From positions 4,216,001-4,280,000 of the forward strand of contig NZ_CP109796.1 of the NCBI RefSeq assembly GCF_038725785.1: DNA of 64,000 nucleotides, read 5' to 3'. The notes under the pieces were generated by a model. The model did not search any database. It saw only the letters and a program-made list of their open reading frames with translations, and had not been told where the DNA came from. Position 1 is the stretch's first letter, and each line of letters starts with the position of its first letter. The position numbers were made by a program, and so were the translations under genes. Shown here one piece after another: positions 57,595 to 64,000 of this stretch. The stretch is from Termitidicoccus mucosus. GTDB lineage: Bacteria; Verrucomicrobiota; Verrucomicrobiia; Opitutales; Opitutaceae.

Positions 57595-58263
57595 ATGAGA
57601 ACCCTTGCGATTGGCGATATCCACGGCTCGCTTGCCGCCCTGGAGACGCTGGCATCCGCGCTTTGTATCAAAAAAGACGATACACTGGTGATGCTGGGCG
57701 ACTACGTGGACCGCGGGCCGGATTCGCGCGGGGTGGTCGAGTACCTGCTCGCCCTGCGCGGGCGCGCGAACCTCGTCACGCTGCTCGGCAACCACGAAAT
57801 CGCGATGATGGATTCCCGGCGGGACCGGAAGATGCTCGCGCAATGGCTCGCGCTTTTCGGCGGCGAGGCGACGCTCGCCTCCTACGGCGTGCCCGCGCTC
57901 GGGGAGGTGCCGAGCGCGCATTGGGAATTTTTCAAAAGCTGCCGGGCGTATTATGAGACGGACACGGATTTTTTCGTCCATGCGGGCGCCGCGCCCGACC
58001 TGCCGCTCGACCGGCAGCCGGCGGACATGCTTTTTTGGAAACGCTTTGAAAATCCCGCGCCACACTGCTCGGGCAAGCGCATGATTTGCGGCCATACGAT
58101 CCAGTCCGGCGGGGTGCCGCGCGACCTCGGCCACGCCGTGTGCCTCGACACCGCCGCCTATGACGGCGACGGCTGGCTCACCTGTCTCGACACGCGCGCC
58201 AACCGCTACTGGCAGGCCAACAACCGCCGCGAGTTGCGCGAGGGAATGCTCGGACGTGGCTGA
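57595..58263 (+). CDS. Metallophosphoesterase, serine/threonine-phosphatase type
   Basis: A 222-residue enzyme of the PPP-like metallophosphoesterase group. The metal-binding motifs appear in order: GDIHGSLAALE (residue 7), GDYVDRGPDSRGVVEYLL (about 35), LLGNHEIAMMD (about 63), and a distal ICGHTIQSGGVP (about 163) with its His ligand. It could dephosphorylate proteins or diadenosine polyphosphates (ApaH-like). The ATG at 57595 has no Shine-Dalgarno. It is divergent from SulP, with a large repeat cluster downstream. Confidence 0.93.
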   Translation: MRTLAIGDIHGSLAALETLASALCIKKDDTLVMLGDYVDRGPDSRGVVEYLLALRGRANLVTLLGNHEIAMMDSRRDRKMLAQWLALFGGEATLASYGVPALGEVPSAHWEFFKSCRAYYETDTDFFVHAGAAPDLPLDRQPADMLFWKRFENPAPHCSGKRMICGHTIQSGGVPRDLGHAVCLDTAAYDGDGWLTCLDTRANRYWQANNRRELREGMLGRG

Positions 58264-58403
58264 TACCAATTCCGAATGAAATTCACTCTTCTGGAGGGCC
58301 GAGCTCCTGCGAGGCCGTCGCGGAAAAACGTCACGTATAACCCCGACGGCCTCGCAGGAGCTCGGCCCTCCAGCAAAAGGTGATTTTCATTGAGAAATGG
58401 TAT
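58263..58403. repeat. Large inverted repeat with 30-bp perfect core stem
   Basis: The arms 58291-58320 and 58344-58373 are perfectly complementary (core CTGGAGGGCCGAGCTCCTGC). The outer flanks also pair: ACCAATTCCGAATGAAATTC against ATTTTCATTGAGAAATGGT. The ends are ATACCA/TGGTAT, like the borders of the repeat at 58554. It has MITE-like architecture without an ORF. Confidence 0.9.
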
Positions 58404-58655
58404 GATGCCGTAGCCAAAGGAGCGCGGGCATGGCGGACTGTCGCTGACGCTCGAAACCTGCCCGCGTCCCGGTTTCTCACGGTTCTGTTAAAGCGTTATT
58501 CCAGTTCGGAAATGGTATGATACCAGTTCCCAGTCATTTATAGATTTATCAAGGGTAGGGCGAAGCCTCCCGCTGAGCCGCGGCTCGGCGGGGACGCCTC
58601 GCCCTACCGAAAAGATAATTTTTGGTCGTAAAGGGTATTATTTCAGGCATCGGCC
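58264..58655. other. 392-bp repeat-filled gap
   Basis: No gene. From left to right: the inverted repeat ending at 58403, a degenerate GGAGCGCGGGCA hairpin (58419-58469), then a GGTATGATACC junction (about 58514) and the third 55-bp palindrome (58554-58608) with A/T-rich flanks. The gap lies between the phosphatase and the esterase stop codons. Confidence 0.65.
58554..58608. repeat. 55-bp GC-rich palindrome, copy 3
   Basis: GGTAGGGCGAAGCCTCCCGC to CGCCTCGCCCTACC around GAGCCGCGGCTC. It differs from the reverse complement of 51502-51556 at one position. The left flank (AGTCATTTATAGATTTATCA) matches the right flank of that copy, and GGTATNAT-like words border both copies. Confidence 0.9.
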
Positions 58656-60032
58656 TTACTTTTTCACCCCGGCCCGCTCCAGGAGCCATTCGTCGATGGC
58701 GACGTTTTCCTCGGGGATGGTGTTGTGGCCGGTGATGAGGGCGAGGTTCAGCGCCTTCGGGGCTTTTATGACATTATAAGCGGCGAACATCGAGGTGGGC
58801 GGGCAGGTTTCATCGTTGTAGCCCCACGAATAAAGGCCGGGGGCCTTGATGCGGCGGGCGAAGTTGACCGCGTCGTAATAGGCGGTGGTGGCGATCTTGG
58901 CCGGGTTTTGCGCGTGGAAGCCGGCGGTGCCGGTTTTCGAATCGGGACGGAACATGTGCGGCCAGCCGCCCGCGCGGCCGTGCAGGTAGCCGGTCACGTC
59001 GCAGTAAGCCGGATACACGGGCGCGACCGCGGTCACGCGCGGATCGAGGCCGGCGGTGACGAGGGAGAGCTGGCCGCCCTGGCTGCCGCCGGTCACGAGG
59101 AGGTTCTTGCCGTCGTGGTTGGGGAGCGAGAGGAGGTAGTCGTTGGCGCGCACGCAGCCGAGGTAAACGCGGCGGTAGTAGTAGGCGTCCTTGTCGTCGA
59201 GGTTGTAGGCCCAGTAGGCTTTGAGCGCGCCGGTGCGCATCTGGTCGTAGGCGTAGGCGGGCAGGTCGACGGGGATGCCGTGGATGCCGATGTTGAGCGT
59301 GATGACGCCGCGCGAGGCGAGCTCGGTGCTGACGGGCACGTAGGGGCGCACGCCGGCGCCGGGCACGCGGAGGATGGCGGGATAGCTGCCGGGGGCCTTC
59401 GGCTCGCAGAGGATGCCGTAGATGCGGCTGGTGTAGCGGCTGTCGCCGCCGATGACGCGGAAGCTGACGTGGTAAACGTTCACGTCGCTCGTGCAGTATT
59501 CGGGGAGCAGGGTGCGGGTGGGCTCCATCGGCACGGTGGCGAGCTCGGCCTTGCCGGCGTCCCAGAACGCGTCGAAGTCGTCCGGCTGGGCCTGCGTGGG
59601 CTGGATTTTCTCGGGGGAAAAGGCGGCGGTGGCGAGGCCGCGGTAGGTCTTGCCGCCGACCGTGGCGGTGACGATGCAGCGAATCAGGCCGGGCTCCTTC
59701 AGCGTGCCGGCGTCCACGACGAGGCCGCCCGCGGGGACGGCGACGCCGGTTTTCTCGACGGCGGGGGGCATCTGCTCGGGGCCGACCTTGTAGGAGACGG
59801 TCGCGCCGGCGAGCGGGTTGTTGTCGGCGAGCACGCTGATGGTGAATTTCGCGGGCTGGCCGGTCGCGTAGGTCCAGTCGGCGTGGTCGGGCGCGACGAC
59901 GACTTGCACGGTGGCGAGGCGCGCCTGCGCAAACGCGGGCACGGGCTGGACCGGCGAGGCGGCCGGGGCGGCAAAGGCCGCGCTCGCGACGATGGCGAGC
60001 CCGGCGGTGAGGAGGGCGGGTAGTTTTTTCAT
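58656..60032 (-). CDS. Secreted acetyl xylan esterase (AXE1-like), alpha/beta hydrolase
   Basis: A 458-residue protein. It has a signal peptide (MKKLPALLTAGLAIVASAAFA), an N-terminal Ig-like beta domain (about 40-140; VQVVVAPDHADWTY), then an AXE1-type acetyl-esterase domain. The catalytic triad candidates are the Ser in VTGGSQGGQLS (about residue 305), the Asp in NDETCPPTS (about 400) and the His in GHNTIPEEN (about 430). GVRPYVPVSTELASRGVITL and GIPVDL are family-typical. It should deacetylate carbohydrate esters. It is not close to other glycan genes and is flanked by repeats upstream of its stop. Confidence 0.92.
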   Translation of the reverse strand: MKKLPALLTAGLAIVASAAFAAPAASPVQPVPAFAQARLATVQVVVAPDHADWTYATGQPAKFTISVLADNNPLAGATVSYKVGPEQMPPAVEKTGVAVPAGGLVVDAGTLKEPGLIRCIVTATVGGKTYRGLATAAFSPEKIQPTQAQPDDFDAFWDAGKAELATVPMEPTRTLLPEYCTSDVNVYHVSFRVIGGDSRYTSRIYGILCEPKAPGSYPAILRVPGAGVRPYVPVSTELASRGVITLNIGIHGIPVDLPAYAYDQMRTGALKAYWAYNLDDKDAYYYRRVYLGCVRANDYLLSLPNHDGKNLLVTGGSQGGQLSLVTAGLDPRVTAVAPVYPAYCDVTGYLHGRAGGWPHMFRPDSKTGTAGFHAQNPAKIATTAYYDAVNFARRIKAPGLYSWGYNDETCPPTSMFAAYNVIKAPKALNLALITGHNTIPEENVAIDEWLLERAGVKK

Positions 60033-60186
60033 AGGTTATCGCGGATTGTGGGAAAAAGGGGGGCGATGATGCGAAAAAGAAAGGATGTTTTGTTGCAAAG
60101 ATATGGCCGAAGGGGATGTTTGCACGGTTTAGGCTCGCAAGCAGGGTGTTATTTGGAATGCGTTGGCCTCTACTCGCAACACTCAT

Positions 60187-62133
60187 ATGGCCCTTTGGGA
60201 ATACAAAATTATCACCAGCGGCGCTCACGGTTTCGCCAATCCGTCGCTGCTGGAAAAACATCTCAACACACTCGGCAAGGACGAGTGGGAGATCATCCAC
60301 TTTCAAACCCAGCCCGACAATCCCCTCGCTTTCCACGGCCTCGCGCGCCGCTCCACGCAGCGCGACTGGACGCCGCCGGAGACGCCGGCCGCGGCGGCGG
60401 GCGCGCCGCCCAAGCCGGCGGTGTCGCTGTTTGATGCGCCGTCCGCGCCGCCGGCCCAGCCTGCGGTTTCGCAGGCGCCGGCCCAGCCGCCCGCGTCACT
60501 GCCGTCGTCCGCGCCGTCCTCCGCGGATCTGCCCCCGCCGGTCCCGACGCCCGGCAACGCCCCGGCCGGCGTCGCCGCCGACAAGTCCGCCATCCGGCCC
60601 GTCCGCGACACCGAGCGCGACCTCGATCCCGACGCGCAGGACGAGGACGACTCCGCCGACAACGATTGGGACAACCTCGAGGACATGGACGACGACCTGC
60701 CGACATTCTTCGACGCGCTCAAACCCCACTTCCGCCGCAATCCCAAGGGCCCCGGCTCGTCCGTCAGCATCGAGTTTCTCGCCAAACGCTGGGAGCAGCG
60801 CGAGGCCGACCTCGTCGGCGCATTGAAAGAGTGCGGTCTCTCCATCCCGGAAACCGAGGAGGCCGACCCGGAGTATTTCGAGTTCGAGGAAGACCTTTAC
60901 TGGGTAAACCGCAACAACCGCGGCCAGCTTTTCATCAACACCCGCGAAAAACCGCGGCCCGTCTTCCGGGTCGTCCAGGCCACGCCGCTGTCGCCCGACG
61001 ATCCCGCCGCCGCCGAGCTGGCAGCCGAACGCGAGGCCGAGAAAGCCGAGATTGAAAAACGCAAGGCCGAGCGCGCGGCCCGCCAGGCCGCCGCCGAGGC
61101 CGCGGCCGCCGCCCGCGCCGAGGAAGCCGCCAAGCGCCGCGCCGCGCACGAAGCCGCCGCGAAAGAGCGCGGCGAAGCTGATGCCGCCGGTGAGACCGGC
61201 CCGCGTCCCGAACCGGCCCCGGCTGGCGACGACGCGCCGTCCGCAGGCGCCGCCGAGGCCGGCGGGCCGCTGCCCGAAGGCGCGGCGTTGCTTGCCAAAA
61301 TCCGCCCCATGATGCGCCGCAACCGCCGCGGCCCCGGCTACTCCGGCAGCATCGGCTTCCTCGCCCGCGCCTTGCACGAGGAGGAGGAAACGCTTGCCGC
61401 CGCCCTCGCCGCGCTCGGCCTCCACCCGCCGGCGACCGCCGGCGAAAAACCGGTTTTCGTCGAGATCGGAAACGGCCTCTATTGGCTCAACAAAGACAAC
61501 CGCGGCGGCATCTGGATCAACGGACGGGAAAAGAAAGAGCAAAAACCCAGGCTGGACGCCGGGGAGACCAAGGCAAACCCGGAGGCCGCGGCTGAAGAAA
61601 AACCGGGCGCCACCGAAAACGAGGCGCCCGCCTTGCCGGATGCCCCCGCCGCCGAGGAACACGCTGCGGGCGCCGGCACGCCGCCTCCTGCGGCGCCCCG
61701 GCCGGAATCCGAAGCCGCCGCAGCTCCTGAATCGCCCGCCGAAGAATCCGGCGAGCTTCAGCTTCAACTTGAAACCCCGGCCGAAACCGCCGGGGGCTCC
61801 TCCGCGTCGTCGGCCTCCTCCGACAACCTCGCGCTTTCCGCCGTCCGCCTGCTGATGAAGCCCAACAAGCGCGGCAGCGGCGTATCCGGCGAGACCGGCT
61901 TCCTGGCCCGGGCGCTGGACAAGCCCGAGGCCGAGTTCATGGGCACGCTCATCGCGACCGGCCTGGTGGTGCCCGAGGACAGCGGGCAGAAACCGATCTT
62001 TGTCGAGCACGACGGCGAGATTTACTGGTTCAGCAAATACCCGAAGGACGGCACGATCTGGCTCAACGCCAAGCCGGCGAGGTCCGCGGCGAAAAAGAAA
62101 TCCGCCGCCCGCACCCGCGCCAAAAGCAACTGA
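60187..62133 (+). CDS. DUF4177-type protein with three copies of an unrecognised 85-residue domain
   Basis: A 648-residue protein from the ATG at 60187. Residues 1-50 (MALWEYKIITSGAHGFANPS, GKDEWEIIHFQ) look like a DUF4177 domain. Three related units follow at about 171-258, 364-449 and 548-633. Each begins RRNxRGPGxSGSIGFLARAL-like, has L..ALxxxGL, and ends with FVE....LYWLNKDNRGxIWINxREK. They are separated by Ala/Pro/Glu-rich linkers, including a charged helical stretch (REAEKAEIEKRKAERAARQA). The unit's small Trp/Asn end suggests a winged-helix-like fold, but I do not recognise it. No membrane segment. Just upstream of rsmD on the same strand. Confidence 0.88.
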   Translation: MALWEYKIITSGAHGFANPSLLEKHLNTLGKDEWEIIHFQTQPDNPLAFHGLARRSTQRDWTPPETPAAAAGAPPKPAVSLFDAPSAPPAQPAVSQAPAQPPASLPSSAPSSADLPPPVPTPGNAPAGVAADKSAIRPVRDTERDLDPDAQDEDDSADNDWDNLEDMDDDLPTFFDALKPHFRRNPKGPGSSVSIEFLAKRWEQREADLVGALKECGLSIPETEEADPEYFEFEEDLYWVNRNNRGQLFINTREKPRPVFRVVQATPLSPDDPAAAELAAEREAEKAEIEKRKAERAARQAAAEAAAAARAEEAAKRRAAHEAAAKERGEADAAGETGPRPEPAPAGDDAPSAGAAEAGGPLPEGAALLAKIRPMMRRNRRGPGYSGSIGFLARALHEEEETLAAALAALGLHPPATAGEKPVFVEIGNGLYWLNKDNRGGIWINGREKKEQKPRLDAGETKANPEAAAEEKPGATENEAPALPDAPAAEEHAAGAGTPPPAAPRPESEAAAAPESPAEESGELQLQLETPAETAGGSSASSASSDNLALSAVRLLMKPNKRGSGVSGETGFLARALDKPEAEFMGTLIATGLVVPEDSGQKPIFVEHDGEIYWFSKYPKDGTIWLNAKPARSAAKKKSAARTRAKSN

Positions 62134-62157
62134 GAACGCGAGGAGCCGCCCAAAAAA

Positions 62158-62235
62158 TTAACCGCAAAGAGCACAAGGAGCGCAAAGATTGGAGAATATA
62201 GTTTTCTCTGAGTTCCTTGCGTTCTTTGTGGTTAT
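62158..62235. repeat. Inverted repeat, CGCAAAGAGCACAAGG arms
   Basis: TTAACCGCAAAGAGCACAAG pairs with CTTGCGTTCTTTGTGGTTAT. It lies between the DUF4177 gene and rsmD, so it may reduce read-through between them. Confidence 0.85.
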
Positions 62236-62275
62236 AAAACCAGACCCTGAACCGCGGCGAAGCCGTCCTTGAATC

Positions 62276-62905
62276 ATGCGCATCACCGGAGGCATCGCCC
62301 GCGGCATTCCGCTCGCGGTTCCCAAGGGTGACGCGGTGCGCCCGGCGACGGACGGGATGCGCCAAGCGGTTTTTTCGAGCATCGCGTCGCGCGTGCCCGG
62401 CGCGTGGTTTCTCGATCTTTGCGCGGGCAGCGGCGCCTACGGCCTCGAGGCCGTGAGCCGCGGCGCGGCGGGCGGCGTGTTCGTGGAAAAAAACGCGAAG
62501 GCCGCCGCCTGCCTGCGGCGCAACATCGAGGCCGTCGCCCAAAGCGCCGCTGCCGGCTCTTCCGGGAGCGCGGGCATTCCTGCCCGCGACACCGCTCCTC
62601 ACGCTATCGCCGCCCGCCTCGCCATCGCGCAAACCGACGCGCTCACTTGGACACCCGCGCCCGGCGCGCCGCCGCCCGATCTGGTTTTTATCGATCCTCC
62701 CTACGAAATCATCCCGGAATTTGCCCCGCGCATCTTCGCGATGCTGGCCGCGCTCCTCGCGCCGCATCCCGATCCCGTGATCATCTTCGAGATGCCCGGC
62801 GAGCTCACCCTCGCCGCGCCCGCCGGCTGGGAATGCGCCAAACGCCTCGGCAAAGGTGCCCGCCAGCCCACTGCGGCGTTTTATAAAAAGAGCGCGGCCA
62901 TGTAG
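62276..62905 (+). CDS. rsmD: 16S rRNA (guanine966-N2)-methyltransferase
   Basis: A 209-residue RsmD methylating G966 of 16S rRNA. Motifs are MRITGGIARGIPLAVPKG, VRPATDGMRQAVFSSI, FLDLCAGSGAYGLEAVSRGA (SAM-binding) and LVFIDPPYEIIPEF (the catalytic DPPY). An insert, SSGSAGIPARDTAPHAIAAR, sits between the helical region after the SAM motif and the strand before ALTWTP; it is encoded by a palindromic element (62565-62598). The typical enzyme lacks this loop. No partner coaD is adjacent here. Confidence 0.93.
   Translation: MRITGGIARGIPLAVPKGDAVRPATDGMRQAVFSSIASRVPGAWFLDLCAGSGAYGLEAVSRGAAGGVFVEKNAKAAACLRRNIEAVAQSAAAGSSGSAGIPARDTAPHAIAARLAIAQTDALTWTPAPGAPPPDLVFIDPPYEIIPEFAPRIFAMLAALLAPHPDPVIIFEMPGELTLAAPAGWECAKRLGKGARQPTAAFYKKSAAM
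62565..62598. repeat. GGAGC...GCTCC palindromic element inside rsmD
   Basis: The outer GGAGC/GCTCC encloses GCGGGCATTCCTGCCCGC (62570-62587). It shares the architecture and most bases with 690-741. It is translated in frame as SGSAGIPARDTAP within RsmD. Confidence 0.88.
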
Positions 62906-62942
62906 GAGTCCCGCAAGCGAGGCTCCATTTCGTATTCTAGAA

Positions 62943-63101
62943 CAATTTTCGTTTATTCTGTCGCAAATAAACAGCGGCCCCGTAGGGCCTGACCTTGCGT
63001 CAGGCCGCGATGTTTCCAGTGCGCAACGCGGCTCCTTCATCCATGCCATCCCGGCTCGACGCAAGGTCGAGCCCTACATGCGACAGAATAAACGAAAATT
63101 G
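62943..63101. repeat. MITE-like element with 23-bp perfect terminal inverted repeats
   Basis: The terminal arms 62943-62965 and 63079-63101 are perfect complements (core AATTTTCGTTTATTCTGTCG). Inside is a second imperfect stem, GTAGGGCCTGACCTTGCGTC with GACGCAAGGTCGAGCCCTAC. No ORF. It lies between the rsmD stop (62905) and the dehydrogenase stop (63121). Confidence 0.9.
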
Positions 63102-63120
63102 CTCTATTATATCCAAAACC

Positions 63121-64000
63121 TCAATACGCCACCCCGGCCGCGCTTCGCCAGCGGTCGAGCGTGTCGAGGTTGCCGAGCGTGTCGGCCCAGCTCATCGGCG
63201 CGGCCTCCACGCGGCCGGCGGCGATCGCCTCCGCCACCACGTCGGCCTCCAGCGCGTATTCGTCGCCGGCAAAGGGCAGCACGATCTCCTCCGGCGCCGC
63301 CGCGCCCTCGCGGTGCAGCCAGATGCGCGCGTCGGCGTCGCCGTTGCGCGTCGGCTTCCACGGCCACGGCACATGCAGCCAGCCTTTTGTGCCGTAGATG
63401 CGCGCGCTGTTGTCCTGTTGCAGGCCGATTCCGGCCGACACCTGCGCGATCATCCCGGTCTCGAACCGCAGCGTCGCCGCCGTGTAAACATCCACGCCTG
63501 TCTCCGGGTGCGCCAGCCCCGCGCCCGTCACCTCCACCGGGTCGAGAAACGCCTTTCCCGCCGCCGCGCCCGCGACGAGGCGCGACAACGACACCGGGTA
63601 GCAGCCCACGTCGAGGATGCCGCCGCCGCCCAGCTCCCGCGCCCACAGGCGCGACTTCGGATCGAAGGGCCGGTTGATGCCGAACGCCGCCTGCACCAGC
63701 CCCACGCGGCCCAGCGCGCCGTCGCGCACCAGTTCCGCGATCTTCAAGGTCTGCGCGTGGCAGCGATACATGAACGCCTCCATCAGGAACACGCCGTGCC
63801 GCCGCGCCGCGTCGATCATCCGCGCGCCCTCCGCGCGGCTCATGCCGAGCGGTTTTTCGCAGAGGATGTGCTTGCCCGCCTCCGCCGCCTTCAGCACCCA
63901 TTCGAGATGCCCCGGGTGCGGCGTGGCGACATACACCGCGGCCACCTCCGGGTCGGCCAGCAGCGCCTCGTAGCTGCCATGCGCGCGCGGGATGCGGTGC
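63121..64000 (-). CDS. Gfo/Idh/MocA-family dehydrogenase, partial
   Basis: The gene runs off the right edge; 293 codons of it are in the window. The frame continues upstream through AHGSYEALLADPEVAAVYVA into the edge, so a GTG at 63945 is not the start. Visible features are YVATPHPGHLEWVLKAAEAG, HILCEKPLGMSRAEG with the family EKP motif, and GGGGILDVGCYPVSLSRLVAG, giving the NAD(P)-binding second half and the alpha/beta substrate domain of trans-1,2-dihydrobenzene-1,2-diol or glucose-fructose-type dehydrogenases. A substrate is not implied. The MITE-like repeat lies directly downstream. Confidence 0.9.
   Translation of the reverse strand, partial: HRIPRAHGSYEALLADPEVAAVYVATPHPGHLEWVLKAAEAGKHILCEKPLGMSRAEGARMIDAARRHGVFLMEAFMYRCHAQTLKIAELVRDGALGRVGLVQAAFGINRPFDPKSRLWARELGGGGILDVGCYPVSLSRLVAGAAAGKAFLDPVEVTGAGLAHPETGVDVYTAATLRFETGMIAQVSAGIGLQQDNSARIYGTKGWLHVPWPWKPTRNGDADARIWLHREGAAAPEEIVLPFAGDEYALEADVVAEAIAAGRVEAAPMSWADTLGNLDTLDRWRSAAGVAY

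Noticed and set aside
62317-62333. Operator-like GGTTCCCAAGGGTGACG in rsmD
   Set aside because: One mismatch at the last half-site base and it lies inside conserved rsmD coding sequence (VPKGDAVRP), so the match is explained by protein conservation.
1-64000. tRNA, rRNA or CRISPR arrays
   Set aside because: I saw no T-loop consensus in cloverleaf context, no rRNA blocks, and no regularly spaced direct repeats with unique spacers.

Overview
The window looks like chromosomal DNA of a high-GC Gram-negative bacterium of the PVC group, most likely Verrucomicrobiota, family Opitutaceae. This is inference. The reasons are TonB receptors whose plug is preceded by a 'L/N-x-FEVTA/FEVVA' motif, large type V autotransporters carrying Chlamydia-Pmp-like GGAI/FxxN repeats, an abundance of secreted BNR/Asp-box enzymes and URO-D-like proteins, few good Shine-Dalgarno sites, and many intergenic inverted repeats. 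I found no rRNA, tRNA, CRISPR array, integrase or transposase.

Bases 197-18463 are an all-minus glycan-utilisation block. It encodes a GH3 enzyme, two closely related BNR/sialidase-family proteins, a third BNR enzyme with a helical C-terminal extension, a lipoprotein aldose 1-epimerase, a giant autotransporter, a TonB-dependent receptor and an MGH1-like glycosidase. Divergent from it, 18663-23260 (plus) carries another MGH1-like glycosidase, a URO-D-family protein and an AmpG/PAT-like MFS permease. A GntR-LacI hybrid regulator (23434-24594), a second URO-D protein, an SSS symporter and a Gfo/Idh/MocA dehydrogenase follow on the minus strand, with an AraC regulator divergent from them.

Bases 29683-48069 are a second all-minus glycan block: a NanM-like kelch protein, an SSS symporter, an MGH1-like glycosidase, a TonB receptor with an N-terminal CarboxypepD-reg-like domain, a GH27 alpha-galactosidase, a sialidase/sialate O-acetylesterase fusion and a second giant autotransporter. 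Six 17-bp imperfect palindromes (GGTnYCCnnnGGnnACC) lie upstream of genes in both blocks and over the ribosome-binding site of the GntR-LacI gene. They suggest one regulon tying the two blocks together.

From 48389 on the content is mostly housekeeping: a Gdx/SugE-type exporter, a rhomboid-like pseudoprotease with a zinc motif, an M50 protease, a PrmB-like methyltransferase, a WecG/TagA glycosyltransferase, PanB, a lipoprotein, a DUF1328 peptide, a SulP transporter, a phosphatase, an acetylxylan-esterase-like enzyme, an unusual DUF4177 protein with three copies of an unrecognised domain, RsmD, and a partial oxidoreductase at the right edge. The gaps are rich in inverted repeats of several families, and one palindromic family also sits in frame inside two genes.
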